From positions 1-36,233 of the forward strand of contig NZ_VLKY01000022.1 in assembly GCF_007830155.1 (NCBI RefSeq): a stretch of DNA of 36,233 nt, given 5' to 3'. The notes under the pieces were generated by a model that ran no database searches, was not told the origin of the DNA, and saw nothing but the letters and a program-made list of their open reading frames with translations. Positions 16,458 through 25,132 of the stretch are shown here, in pieces. The position numbers and the translations under genes were made by a program. How positions within the stretch are numbered: the stretch's first letter is position 1; each line of letters opens with the position of its first letter. Source of the stretch: Pseudomonas duriflava (lineage in GTDB: Bacteria > Pseudomonadota > Gammaproteobacteria > Pseudomonadales > Pseudomonadaceae).

Positions 16458-17326
16458 CTGCCTTCGCTCCTGCCGCACCCGCAGCGGTCCAGCCGCGCCT
16501 GCGTTCGCGCTTTTTGCAGAAATTCATGGGCAACAAAGGCGCCCTAATCGGCGCAGCCATTTTGATCCTCTTTATACTGATCGCCCTGCTCGCTCCGTGG
16601 ATAGCACCCGCCGACCCGTTGAAAGCCAACTTCCTATCGGTACGCAAAGCACCCTCAGCCGAGTTCTGGTTCGGCACCGATGAATTGGGACGGGACATTC
16701 TATCCCGTCTGATCTGGGGCGCACGCAGTTCGCTGCTGGCCGGTGGTGTCTCTGTCGCCATCGCTATGGCGATCGGTGTGCCACTAGGCCTTATAGCCGG
16801 TTATTTCGGCGGCAAGCTTGATGCACTGATCTCCCATGTGATGGAAGCGTTGCTGTCGTGCCCGTTCCTGGTGCTGGCCATAGCTCTAGGCGCGTTCCTC
16901 GGACCTAGCCTGACCAACGCCATGATTGCCATCGGCCTGTCCGCCATGCCGATTTTCGCCCGGCTCACACGAGGTCAGGTCTTATCGATCCGCCATGAAG
17001 ACTACCTTGAAGGCGCACGGGCGATAGGCTTGCCGGACCGCTGGATCGTTCTGCGCTACGTGTTGCCGAACGTGCTACCACCGCTGGTGGTACAGGCGAC
17101 CCTGACTATCGCGTCGGCGATCCTCGCAGAAGCCAGCTTGTCGTTCCTCGGCCTCGGCCAGCAACCGCCAGCACCGTCTTGGGGGTCGATGCTCAACACG
17201 GCGAAGAACTTTCTAGAGCAGGCACCTTGGATGTCCATCGTGCCCGGTATCGCGATTTATGTGACCGTATTGTGTTTCAACCTTGTGGGAGATGGTTTGC
17301 GCGATGCCCTCGACCCCAAATCCTAG
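16454..17326 (+). CDS. peptide ABC transporter permease (DppC/GsiD-like)
   Basis: 290-residue second permease, pairing with the preceding one. It has the DppC-type layout: cytoplasmic N-terminus, first helix around ALIGAAILILFILIALLAPW, the FGTDELGRDILSRLIWGARSS motif, and the EAA loop in DYLEGARAIGLPDRWIVL. I start at the ATG at 16454 (GAGG upstream, ATGA overlap); an earlier in-frame start would lie entirely within the previous gene. The gene is followed by 259 bases before the transferase-like gene. No terminator was recognised there, so read-through is possible. Confidence 0.94.
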   Translation: MTAFAPAAPAAVQPRLRSRFLQKFMGNKGALIGAAILILFILIALLAPWIAPADPLKANFLSVRKAPSAEFWFGTDELGRDILSRLIWGARSSLLAGGVSVAIAMAIGVPLGLIAGYFGGKLDALISHVMEALLSCPFLVLAIALGAFLGPSLTNAMIAIGLSAMPIFARLTRGQVLSIRHEDYLEGARAIGLPDRWIVLRYVLPNVLPPLVVQATLTIASAILAEASLSFLGLGQQPPAPSWGSMLNTAKNFLEQAPWMSIVPGIAIYVTVLCFNLVGDGLRDALDPKS

Positions 17327-17585
17327 AGCCCGTCCAAAGTCTTGTGCGCTAGAGACAAACAAGGCCTGGGCGGCTCCGCGACGATGCTTGAGAAAGCGAA
17401 CCGAGCCAATAATCGAGTTTAAGAGCTGTAAATGAGCATTTCGACGGGGACGCCTAGCCCGGACTTGCGATCTAGAGCGTTTTCAGCGCCGTTTGGTCGA
17501 TGCACAACAGACATTGAACAGACTCTTGGCCCTTTTCGTTTTACTCCTTCTTATTTTCAACTTGCCGCTAAAGGGAACCCTACCC

Positions 17586-19181
17586 ATGCATGCTGATCTG
17601 GACTACAGCCAACCTTACGCCTCGGCCCGTTCTCCTGTTATGGGCCGCAACATGGTCGCCGCCTCTCAGCCACTGGCCGCCCAGGCCGGCCTCGACATGC
17701 TCCGCCAGGGCGGCAATGCCGTGGATGCAGCCATCGCCGCCGCTATGGTGCTGACCGTGGTTGAGCCCACTGGTTGCGGTATCGGCAGCGATGCCTTCGC
17801 CATCATCTGGGACGGCGAGAAGCTGCAGGGCCTCAATGCGTCCGGCCGTGCTCCAGCGGCCTGGACGCCCGAACACTTCGCCGGACAGACAGCCATACCT
17901 GAGCGCGGCTGGGGCGCGGTTACCGTTCCGGGCGCTGTCTCCGCGTGGGTCGCACTGTCCGAACACTATGGCAAGTTGCCGCTCACGACGATCGCCGCGC
18001 CCGCGATCCGCTATGCAAGTGAGGGATATCAGGTAACCCCAATCATCGCCGAGCTCTGGCGACGCGGCGCTCAACTGCTAAAGAACCAGCCCGGTTTCGC
18101 CGAATGCTTTCTTGCTACTGGGGCAGCGCCGAAGGCTGGACAAAAGGTGATGTTGCCCGACCATGCCAGGACGCTAGAGAGGATCGCCCAGACCAAGGGT
18201 GAAGCGTTCTACCGGGGTGAACTGGCCGAGGCGATGATCGCCCATGGCAACGCGAACGGCAGCGCAATGAGCCTGAATGACCTAGCTAGCCACACCGTTG
18301 ACTGGATCGATACCCTTTCCGTCCCGTTTGCTGGCGCTACGGTTCACGAGCTGCCACCTAATGGCCAGGGCATCGCCACGCTGAGCGGCCTAGGCATTCT
18401 CGAAGCCCTAGGCATCGGCGATCATCCGGTCGACAGCATCGAGACCACTCATGCCGTGCTTGAAGCCATGAAGCTGGCGCTGGCGGACCTCAACCATCAC
18501 ATCACCGACCAGGACCACATGCGCGTCATGGCCGAACACCTGCTTGATCCGGCGTACTTGAAGGAGCGTGCCGAACTAATTGGTGAAACCGCAGGCGATC
18601 CGGGCCACGGCTCACCGAAGCCGGGCGGTACGGTGTACCTATCAGTGGCGGACGAAAACGGCATGATGGTGTCGTTCATCCAGTCCAACTACATGGGTTT
18701 CGGTTCGGGTGTAGTCGTGCCGGGTACTGGCATCAGCCTGCAGAATCGTGGCGCCGGGTTCTTGCTGGATCCCAGGCACGTCAATGTTGTCGCGCCGCGC
18801 AAGCGTCCGTTCCATACCATCATTCCAGGGTTCGTCATGAATAACGACGGCACACCGTTGATGTCCTTCGGCCTGATGGGCGGCCCGATGCAAGCCCAGG
18901 GGCATTTGCAGATGATGCTGCGCATCCTGCGCTATAAGCAGAACCCACAAGCCGCGGCGGACGCGCCTCGCTGGCGCATTGAGTCAGGGCGCAAGGTTGC
19001 AGTGGAGCGCAGTTTCAATCCGGAGGTGATCGAAGGACTAAAAGCCAAGGGGCACGATATCGAAGTACAAGCGCCCAGCGGTGTGTTTGCCTTTGGTGGC
19101 GCGCAGATCATTCTGCGTACCAAAGACGGCTACGTCGGCGGCTCCGATCCGCGCAAGGATGGATTGGTGGCAAGCTACTGA
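17586..19181 (+). CDS. gamma-glutamyltransferase-family Ntn hydrolase
   Basis: 531-residue precursor expected to cut itself into two chains and then hydrolyse or transfer gamma-glutamyl groups. QGGNAVDAAIAAAMVLTVVEP and GCGIGSDAFAIIWDG are characteristic of the large subunit. PGGTVYLSVADENG carries Thr349, the expected nucleophile and new N-terminus of the small subunit. The motif after it (SNYMGFGSGVVVPGTGI) places it in the YwrD-like branch. I start at the ATG at 17586, whose following residues resemble normal family starts. The frame opens 31 codons earlier with a hydrophobic run, but that would put a membrane anchor on a normally cytoplasmic branch. Downstream of a peptide importer, it would cleave imported glutathione or gamma-glutamyl peptides. 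Confidence 0.9.
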   Translation: MHADLDYSQPYASARSPVMGRNMVAASQPLAAQAGLDMLRQGGNAVDAAIAAAMVLTVVEPTGCGIGSDAFAIIWDGEKLQGLNASGRAPAAWTPEHFAGQTAIPERGWGAVTVPGAVSAWVALSEHYGKLPLTTIAAPAIRYASEGYQVTPIIAELWRRGAQLLKNQPGFAECFLATGAAPKAGQKVMLPDHARTLERIAQTKGEAFYRGELAEAMIAHGNANGSAMSLNDLASHTVDWIDTLSVPFAGATVHELPPNGQGIATLSGLGILEALGIGDHPVDSIETTHAVLEAMKLALADLNHHITDQDHMRVMAEHLLDPAYLKERAELIGETAGDPGHGSPKPGGTVYLSVADENGMMVSFIQSNYMGFGSGVVVPGTGISLQNRGAGFLLDPRHVNVVAPRKRPFHTIIPGFVMNNDGTPLMSFGLMGGPMQAQGHLQMMLRILRYKQNPQAAADAPRWRIESGRKVAVERSFNPEVIEGLKAKGHDIEVQAPSGVFAFGGAQIILRTKDGYVGGSDPRKDGLVASY

Positions 19182-19433
19182 TCCGCTGCGTGACGTAACT
19201 GCAGAGCACCGTATCCACGATCGACGCCATCCCTGGGCATTGAGCCCTATGGCGGCTGTAGCTACTCCTACCGGGCCTCGCCGGTCTTGGAAGTGAATGC
19301 CGCCACGATGGGCTCGGTATCCTCTGGACTATTTCGAGCCCAGGCGGACTTATCTCGTCTCAGCAGTAGCCTTTCTGCAGGCTAGCCGCGATGCATCTGG
19401 AATCCAGTGGCGGATCTGGAGCATCTTGAGTTC

Positions 19434-20345
19434 TCACGTCATCTCTACCAACGACTCGATCAGGAAATCCCGGAATACTGTAACCGCGACGGGTAGGACG
19501 CGCCCTGCCATACTCTGCAGCTCGATACGTCGGGCTTGCATTCCCTCATCGGCAATCGGTATCAGTTTGAGTTGATTATCCAGTACCCGGCGGTGCAAAG
19601 TCATGCGGCTTGCCAAGCTGATGCCACCTTCCTCCATGGCGAACCGGTACAGCGGCCCGATGGCCGAGCAGGTGAACACCGGTTCGAAATATAACCCTTG
19701 CGCGGCACAGGCGATATCGAACAGCTGGCGTATTGTGGTATCGCTCTGCGGCAAGGCAATGGGGTAGGCCTGCAGTTCGGCCAGGGTGACCACTTCACGC
19801 GTTGCCAGTGGATGACAGTTGGAAACAACGGCATGAATCGCTCCCGTGATGGTGTGTTTTACCTTGATCTCGCGCTCGGGGGATAGGCTGAACGTCAACG
19901 CCAAGTCCGCCTCGCCGATTCGGACCTTGCTCGTGGCATTCGCTGGCGCCGTGACCTCTAGCATGAAGCGGATACCTTGATAGCGCTTACGAAACGCTGC
20001 AATCGCCGCCGGCAGGAAGTCCAGGGCGAACCCTTCCGACGACACCAACCGAACCTGTCCCCGTTGCAGGCCATGCAGCTCCTTGATCTCCGAGACCACC
20101 TGTTCGGCATCCAGCTGCGCCTTGCGTGCGTGAGCTGCTAGCCTATGGCCCGCCTCGCTCAGGACCATGCCACACGCACGACGCTCAAAGAGCAGACAGT
20201 CAAGATCGCGCTCAAGCTTGGCAATCTGTCGACTGACAGCCGACGCCGCCACGTTGAGCCGCAAAGAAGCCTCACTGATCGAGCCGCAGCGTGCCACCTC
20301 AAGAAAATATCGCAGCGCCGTCGACTGCACACCGTAGAGCTGCAT
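19434..20345 (-). CDS. LysR-family transcriptional regulator
   Basis: 303-residue regulator with an N-terminal winged helix-turn-helix (about residues 5-65, with SISEASLRLNVAASAVSRQIAKLE) and a periplasmic-binding-fold effector domain (about 90-295). I start at the ATG at 20345 because AGGAGG ends four bases upstream; an ATG at 20360 has no such site. It is divergent from a broken peptide-binding-protein gene, so its original target was probably that lost transporter. It is convergent with the gamma-glutamyltransferase gene. The reading frame shows no damage, so it may still act on other promoters. Confidence 0.93.
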   Translation of the reverse strand: MQLYGVQSTALRYFLEVARCGSISEASLRLNVAASAVSRQIAKLERDLDCLLFERRACGMVLSEAGHRLAAHARKAQLDAEQVVSEIKELHGLQRGQVRLVSSEGFALDFLPAAIAAFRKRYQGIRFMLEVTAPANATSKVRIGEADLALTFSLSPEREIKVKHTITGAIHAVVSNCHPLATREVVTLAELQAYPIALPQSDTTIRQLFDIACAAQGLYFEPVFTCSAIGPLYRFAMEEGGISLASRMTLHRRVLDNQLKLIPIADEGMQARRIELQSMAGRVLPVAVTVFRDFLIESLVEMT

Positions 20346-20364
20346 CTCGCCTCCTGACATGCCA

Positions 20365-20387
20365 TTTCGGCAATGAAAGTTTCGAAA
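20365..20387. promoter_or_regulatory. candidate LysR binding site
   Basis: TTTCGGCAATGAAA (20365-20378) and TTTCGAAA (20380-20387) are two adjacent TTTC/GAAA palindromes just upstream of the LysR start, in the spacer to the divergent broken gene. The first fits the T-N11-A form of LysR sites. Binding is inferred. Confidence 0.4.
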
Positions 20388-20520
20388 TATTATTCTTGTG
20401 GCATTGCACGAAGCGCGTCTAGAGTTAGCTCAGCGAAAAATTAGAAACGTTGCCTCTTTTATTCTTTCGCATTGCGATCCTGCCTTTGATGACACCAATA
20501 ACGCCAACGGAGACGACGGC

Positions 20521-21554
20521 ATGGGATTCAAAGGTTTCGTCTGCAGCGCCGCGCTGCTCTCGCTTTTTCTGCAAACGTCCGCTCACGCCAGCAAGGCGGA
20601 TGACACCCTAGTCTATGCCTCAGACAGTGAGCCAGAGAACATCAGCCCCTATCACAATGATGTTCGTGAAGGCGTCATTCTTGGCCGCCTGATCTAGGAC
20701 ACACTTATTTATCATGATCCCAACTCGGGCGAATACAAACCGATGCTAGCCAAGAGCTGGAAACAGGTCGACGACAAGACGATCGATTTCGAGCTTCACC
20801 ATGGCGTGAAATTTCACGACGGCAACGAATTCACGGCCGATGACGCAGTGTTCACTCTCAACTGGGCCGTCTCCCCTGATTCTAAGGTAGTAACCCGGCA
20901 GAGCGTAGACTGGATCGAAAGCGCCGAAAAACTCGGCAGCTATTCGGTGCGCCTGCACATGAAGAAGCCTTTCCCGCCCGCGCTGGAATACCTGTCCAGC
21001 GTCGTGCCGATGTTTCCCAAGACCTATTTCGAAAAGGTAGGGCTAGCCGAGTTCGCCAAAAAGCCGATCGGAACCGGACCCTAGAAGGCCGTCTCGGTCA
21101 CGCCTGGACAGGGCGTGACGATGGACAGGAATCCGAATTATTTCAAGGGCAGCCCCATATCAGCCATATCCGCTCCCGGGTCATCCCCGATCCGGAAACC
21201 CGTCTCGCCGAACTCATGACCGGCGGTATCGATTGGGCCTGGCAGATCGCTCCCGACCAGGCCGAACAGCTCAAGGCCGTGCCCAATCTAACGGTCAAGA
21301 GCAGCGGCACCATGCGTATCGGCTTTCTCATTCTAGATGCTCGCGGCACGTCCTCGCAGGATTCGCCGTTGGCCAACCTGAAAGTTCGCCAGGCGATCAA
21401 CCGCGAGGGCTTGTCGTCACAGCTGGTGGGAGGCGAAAGCAAGCCGCTGTACGTCGCCTGCTACCGGGGCCAGTTCGGCTGCAACGAAATGGTGGCGACG
21501 AAGTATGGAATCACCAACCTTTTCGAAGAATCGTTACGGCCGTTTCCACGATAG
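20521..21554 (+). pseudogene. broken peptide-binding protein gene (SBP family 5)
   Basis: From the ATG at 20521 (GGAG eight bases upstream) a signal peptide (GFVCSAALLSLFLQTSAHA) leads into a family 5 binding protein, with GVKFHDGNEFTADDAVFTLNWA as the family motif. The frame is interrupted by TAG at 20695-20697 (after GRLI, where DTLIYHDP continues in frame) and by TAG at 21082-21084 (after GTGP). Near 21150 it shifts frame, after which HISHIRSRVIPDPETRLAEL continues. Similarity stops around LYVACYRGQFGC, with about 150 residues missing at the end. Accompanying ATPases and permeases are absent. It is distinct in sequence from the intact binding protein at 13960, so it is a remnant of a second transporter. 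Confidence 0.88.
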
Positions 21555-21574
21555 TGATTTCCCGCTGATTTTTT

Positions 21575-21772
21575 AATGAGGTGTTGCAACGCTGCATGCC
21601 GGCCCGGTTAAGGGTAAAGGTTTCGCCGTCGACGCCAGCGCCATCAAGAGGGATGCCAGCCGGCAAAATGGAGTGGCGGGGGATGAGGTCGACTGACGCG
21701 ATCCAGCGCTCAGAAGCCGCGCCGTGCGCGAGTACCTCGAAGTCATAGATGAAGAGGCGCTGGCTTCAGAAA
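21575..21772 (+). pseudogene. transposase fragment (DDE, IS1182/IS5-like)
   Basis: NEVLQRCM starts at 21575 and, after a frame change near 21595, VKGKGFAVDASAIKRDASRQ follows, then a TGA at 21694-21696 and RAVREYLEVIDEEALA. The FAVDASxIKxDAxRQ segment is a recognisable core of IS1182-like transposases. Only about 65 codons remain, with no terminal inverted repeats seen. It directly follows the broken binding-protein gene, so the insertion may have removed that gene's 3' end. Confidence 0.6.
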
Positions 21773-22006
21773 TACCTCTCGACTCCTTTTCCTTATGGCT
21801 ATCGCCTTCTCCAGCACCTGAGCAAAGTTACCTTCCTAAGTATTTGCTGTCTCAATCAGGTTTACTTCCGCATCTGCCTCAAGGACATTACGGCAATCCG
21901 GGATTATTTCGATAGACGCATCATCACAGCATCCTTCAGCTCGCTTGATACGTTCTGTATCTTGGTTGGTGGCCCAGCTCTTTTTGTGGCCAGTCCTCCT
22001 ATTCCC
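21773..22006. other. non-coding remainder after transposase fragment
   Basis: Both plus-strand frames stay open here for 50 or more codons, but the residues match no family I know and no start site is evident. It is probably residue of the same insertion or deletion event. Confidence 0.35.
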
Positions 22007-22411
22007 CTAGGTATTAGCTTCACATGCCACCAGGCAGACAACTTCAATGTTAACCCCGTCCGGATCAAGCACATATGCAGCATAGTAGTTGTCATGATAA
22101 TGCGACCGAACACCCGGGACTCCGTTGCCCTCTCCTCCAGCCGCCACGGCTTCATGGTAGAAAGCATCGACGAGAGCTCGTTCCTGTACGGTGAAAGCGA
22201 TATGATTACCCTTGCCGGGAATATCCCTGTCATGTACCCATAAACATGGATAACCCTTTCCAAATCCATGGCGAGTGCCTCCGTTACAGGTATTTGCAGG
22301 GGGCACGGTAATGATTCGCCTGACGCCCAACGGTGCTAGTGCTCGCTCGTAGAACTGGCGGGAAACCTCAGCGTCTTTAACGGAAAACTCGATATGATCA
22401 AGAATGCTCAT
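22007..22411 (-). CDS. small VOC-family protein
   Basis: 134-residue single-module glyoxalase-fold protein. It starts MSILDHIEFSVKD and ends with the conserved NYYAAYVLDPDGVNIEVV, typical of fosfomycin-resistance/bleomycin-binding-like VOC proteins. The His in LDHI, the His in GNHIAF and the Glu in NIEVV are the likely metal ligands. The ATG at 22411 has AGAGG six bases upstream; the frame is open further upstream, but without a start signal. It lies 193 bases after the SDR gene on the same strand. It is paralogous to the VOC protein at 25129. The substrate is unknown. Confidence 0.85.
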   Translation of the reverse strand: MSILDHIEFSVKDAEVSRQFYERALAPLGVRRIITVPPANTCNGGTRHGFGKGYPCLWVHDRDIPGKGNHIAFTVQERALVDAFYHEAVAAGGEGNGVPGVRSHYHDNYYAAYVLDPDGVNIEVVCLVACEANT

Positions 22412-22604
22412 GCTTGGCCTCTTTCTGCTTAATCTATTTGCAACATCAGGTGCGCACTGAGAATAACGGTGGGCGCAAGGGCACGACTGTTCGCCTGATT
22501 GGGCATGGAGGGCACGTGCATTAACGTCGAATGAGGCATGAGCATTTCCTGAACAGAGCTGAAATGGTTTAAGAGAGCCAAGCCGCAGACATGAGACGCC
22601 TGAT

Positions 22605-23345
22605 TTACACCTGGGATGCGCCACCATCGGCAAATAATTCGACGCCATTGATATAGCTTGCGGCATCGCTGGCCAGAAACGCCACCGCGCGTCCTATTTC
22701 CTGAGGTTCGCCAATACGTCCAATCGTGCTCTTTTCACTAAGTGACTGGATCACCTGTTCGGCATTCTCTGACAGCATGTTTTTTAGCGACTCGGTATTT
22801 ACCGGCCCCGGACTAAGCAAATTAATCCGAACGCCTGAACCCTTGATGTCCAGTATCCAGCTTCTGACCAGGGCTCGAAGGGCTGCCTTGGTTGCGCCAT
22901 AAACGCTTAAACCTGAGCCAGGATTGATTGAGGCCGTAGAGCCTATGATGACAATGCTAGACCCTTTTGCCATCAGAGGCAGGGCTCCTTGCACAGTAAA
23001 TGTTACGCCCTTTACGTTAGTATTAAATATTCGCTCGAAGCTGGCTTCGGTGATGGCTCCTAGCGAAGCTATTTCTCCCATCCCTGCATTGGCAACCAGG
23101 ACATCTATACGACCATGAAGCGACTCAACCTCGCTAAATAGTCTTGCCAGATCCGATACGCACGAAACATCGGCTGCAATGGCCACAGTAGGGCTACCCA
23201 GGCTTGCTACAGCCTCGTCCAACTGATCATGTTGGCGCCCGGTAATAATTAGATGAGCCCCCTGCTCGGCCATCTCTCTCGCAATCGCCAGCCCCAGACC
23301 TGATGATCCACCGGTAACCAGAACAATCTTGTTTTTGAATTGCAT
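22605..23345 (-). CDS. SDR-family NAD(P)-dependent oxidoreductase
   Basis: 246-residue classical short-chain dehydrogenase. The cofactor motif is T11-GGSSGLG, NAG lies at about 86-88, and the catalytic set is S136, Y149 and K153 (VYGATK) with the usual 13-residue Ser-Tyr spacing. The C-terminal INGVELFADGGA is also typical. The ATG at 23345 has AGAGG nine bases upstream. It is divergent from a TetR regulator across a promoter with three repeated palindromes, so it is very likely repressed by that TetR. The small VOC gene follows. Substrates of such proteins are hydroxy/keto compounds; none can be named here. Confidence 0.93.
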   Translation of the reverse strand: MQFKNKIVLVTGGSSGLGLAIAREMAEQGAHLIITGRQHDQLDEAVASLGSPTVAIAADVSCVSDLARLFSEVESLHGRIDVLVANAGMGEIASLGAITEASFERIFNTNVKGVTFTVQGALPLMAKGSSIVIIGSTASINPGSGLSVYGATKAALRALVRSWILDIKGSGVRINLLSPGPVNTESLKNMLSENAEQVIQSLSEKSTIGRIGEPQEIGRAVAFLASDAASYINGVELFADGGASQV

Positions 23346-23383
23346 AACGCAGTACCTCTGTAGGGATGGAAATACATAATTTA

Positions 23384-23490
23384 TTTAGCAGACACTATAT
23401 ACAATTCAGGAATTACACAATTTATTTAGTGATTACTATATAAGGTGCTTGCTAGCGCCTTTTGATTGATCCCTTGTTTAGTGGTCGCTA
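23384..23490. promoter_or_regulatory. three TetR-type operator repeats
   Basis: TTTAG-N6-CTA occurs at 23384-23397, 23425-23438 and 23477-23490, all in the same orientation. Each contains a TAG-YRNNYR-CTA palindrome. The first two share a longer context (AATTTATTTAG before, ACTATATA after). They lie between the divergent SDR and TetR genes. TAG...CTA palindromes are typical of TetR operators, so autoregulation and repression of the SDR gene are inferred. Confidence 0.65.
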
Positions 23491-23518
23491 CACTGCATAC
23501 TCTATCAATGAGGTCACC

Positions 23519-24121
23519 ATGAACGATAAGCCCCGTAAGCGCCGTCCAGCCTTTGATCGCGATGCAGGAATCGCCATCGCCCAGGCGCTGTTCCATGAGC
23601 GCGGTTACGACGCTGTCAGCCTGACTGACTTGACCGAAGCCATGGATATAAAGCCCCCGAGTTTTTATGCTGCGTACGGTAGCAAGGCCGAATTGTTCGA
23701 GCGGGCCATGCTTCGCTACGCACGCGAAAATGCACTGCCGCTGGAGACACTATTAGCTCCTGATCGACCACCGGCTGAGGCGCTCAAGGCATTGCTAGTG
23801 GCGGCAGCCAAGCAATACGGACGGGATCGCCTATTGCGCGGCTGCATGATTACCGAGGGCCTGAGAGCCGATGATCATGTCGCGCGCAAAATGGCTGAAA
23901 GCCTTGCCAACAAAGGTCTCATGGCCATTCGCGCTTACCTTGAGCAAATTTACCCACAGGGCGCGCAAGAACTGGCTGATTATCTTTCCGTTACGCTGCG
24001 TGGACTATCGGCTGCGGCTTGTAATGGCCTGCCAACTAAGCGCCTTATAACTGTGGCAGAAACCGCTGGCCGATTGATCGCCCGTGAACTGGAAGCTCAT
24101 GCGTTCAGTAAAGCCTCTTGA
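23519..24121 (+). CDS. TetR-family transcriptional regulator
   Basis: 200-residue repressor. The N-terminal helix-turn-helix is at about residues 30-60 (AVSLTDLTEAMDIKPPSFYAAYGSK), followed by an all-helical ligand domain. I start at the ATG at 23519, with GAGG just upstream; a longer reading back to 23462 would run over the third operator copy and lacks a site. It is divergent from the SDR gene. Its stop lies 33 bases from the convergent stop of the saccharopine-dehydrogenase-like gene. This subgroup often senses aldehydes, quinones or the substrate of the adjacent oxidoreductase. Confidence 0.92.
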   Translation: MNDKPRKRRPAFDRDAGIAIAQALFHERGYDAVSLTDLTEAMDIKPPSFYAAYGSKAELFERAMLRYARENALPLETLLAPDRPPAEALKALLVAAAKQYGRDRLLRGCMITEGLRADDHVARKMAESLANKGLMAIRAYLEQIYPQGAQELADYLSVTLRGLSAAACNGLPTKRLITVAETAGRLIARELEAHAFSKAS

Positions 24122-24154
24122 GTCAGACCAGGTGATAGATCACTCTATCGATCT

Positions 24155-25132
24155 TTAGAAGTCTGTAATCGTCGTTGCTGCAATGGTCTCGGCAAAGACC
24201 TTACCGAACAGCCGTGCGGGTGTTTCGAAGCCTGAACGTCGCTCACCATTCAGTACACGACGCGCAGCCTCCACAGCCACAAGCGGGGTATAAGAGTAAC
24301 CATTAATGGTCTCTATAATTGAGCGAGTAACTGTACCGTCAGCGGCCATTACCTCAGCCACTGCACGAGCCCGGTGGGCATTGCGCTCCTGAACCGTAGG
24401 GCCATCAGGTAGCTGCGAGAGGTCTCCCGTAGGAAACGCATTGCCTGAGAGATGTACAAACATGGCGATATTAGGAATTCCCGTTGAATGCCAGCCCGTC
24501 ACAAGATCACCAAAAGACAGGGGCAGGCATAAAACCGGTCCGTTGCCAAAATCAAAATGCCGTGGTTGCGCCTCAGGCGTTGGGATAAGCTGATTATTTA
24601 CTCTGGCCAATAGCCCAGCCCCTAGGATCTCGCCAACACTCTTGGCTGAACCTCGGGACATGGAGCCCGGTACCTGAAGCGCAATGTGCAAGGACTGAGG
24701 TTGCTCTACGCGTTGTCTCACATGCATTGCCAGGCAATCAGTGGGCACGACGTCCCAGCCCACGCCGGGCAAGAGCATTACGTCTTTCATAGTGGCATCA
24801 GCGCTTAATTGCTCTGCGCGTCGGTAAACATTGATCTCTGCGGCGATATCCAGGTAATCAGTGCCTGTCTTTAGGCAAGCCTGCATTAATGGCTCTGCCG
24901 TTTGCGCAAAGGGACCTGCAACATTGAGCAACACGTCGATACCATCCAGGAAGTGCTCTGCTTGTGCATCGGCTTCAAATCCTCGCCATGGTACGTCAAG
25001 GTACTTAGCAAGGGAGGCAATTTCGGGCTTATTGCGGCCCGCTACTTCGAAGGTAAGCCCCAGAACCTTGGCTTGCTCCGCTGCCATTTGACCGGTATAG
25101 CCGCTAGCACCGTAGATAAGAAGGGTACTCAT
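24155..25132 (-). CDS. saccharopine-dehydrogenase-like NAD(P)-binding oxidoreductase
   Basis: 325-residue protein with an N-terminal Rossmann motif (G8-ASGYTG-14) and the pattern LLNVAGPFAQTAEPLMQACLKTGTDYLDIA, characteristic of saccharopine-dehydrogenase-like reductases and trans-acting enoyl reductases. PGVGWDVVPTDCLA is also typical of this branch. The ATG at 25132 overlaps the stop of the VOC gene (ATGA), so it is translated with it. It is the last gene of an SDR-VOC-reductase operon. True saccharopine dehydrogenase activity is unlikely in this context; a reductase of a small catabolic or defence-related carbonyl or enoyl compound is more plausible. Confidence 0.85.
   Translation of the reverse strand: MSTLLIYGASGYTGQMAAEQAKVLGLTFEVAGRNKPEIASLAKYLDVPWRGFEADAQAEHFLDGIDVLLNVAGPFAQTAEPLMQACLKTGTDYLDIAAEINVYRRAEQLSADATMKDVMLLPGVGWDVVPTDCLAMHVRQRVEQPQSLHIALQVPGSMSRGSAKSVGEILGAGLLARVNNQLIPTPEAQPRHFDFGNGPVLCLPLSFGDLVTGWHSTGIPNIAMFVHLSGNAFPTGDLSQLPDGPTVQERNAHRARAVAEVMAADGTVTRSIIETINGYSYTPLVAVEAARRVLNGERRSGFETPARLFGKVFAETIAATTITDF

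Noticed and set aside
17327-17585. Gap before the gamma-glutamyltransferase as a possible insertion-sequence remnant or as a membrane-anchor extension of that gene
   Set aside because: No terminal repeats or transposase motif could be shown. The hydrophobic 31-codon extension lacks a convincing ribosome site and is not typical of the family branch.
19182-19433. Open plus-strand frame of about 60 codons after the gamma-glutamyltransferase
   Set aside because: No start codon and no family features; GC-rich open frame expected by chance.
20695-21084. TAG codons in the broken binding-protein gene as possible recoded amber codons
   Set aside because: The gene also has a frameshift and a lost 3' end, and other genes use TAG as an ordinary stop, so decay is the simpler explanation.
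24132-24143. GTGAT-AG-ATCAC palindrome between convergent TetR and reductase genes as a bidirectional terminator
   Set aside because: Stem of only five AT-rich pairs and no T-run on either side.
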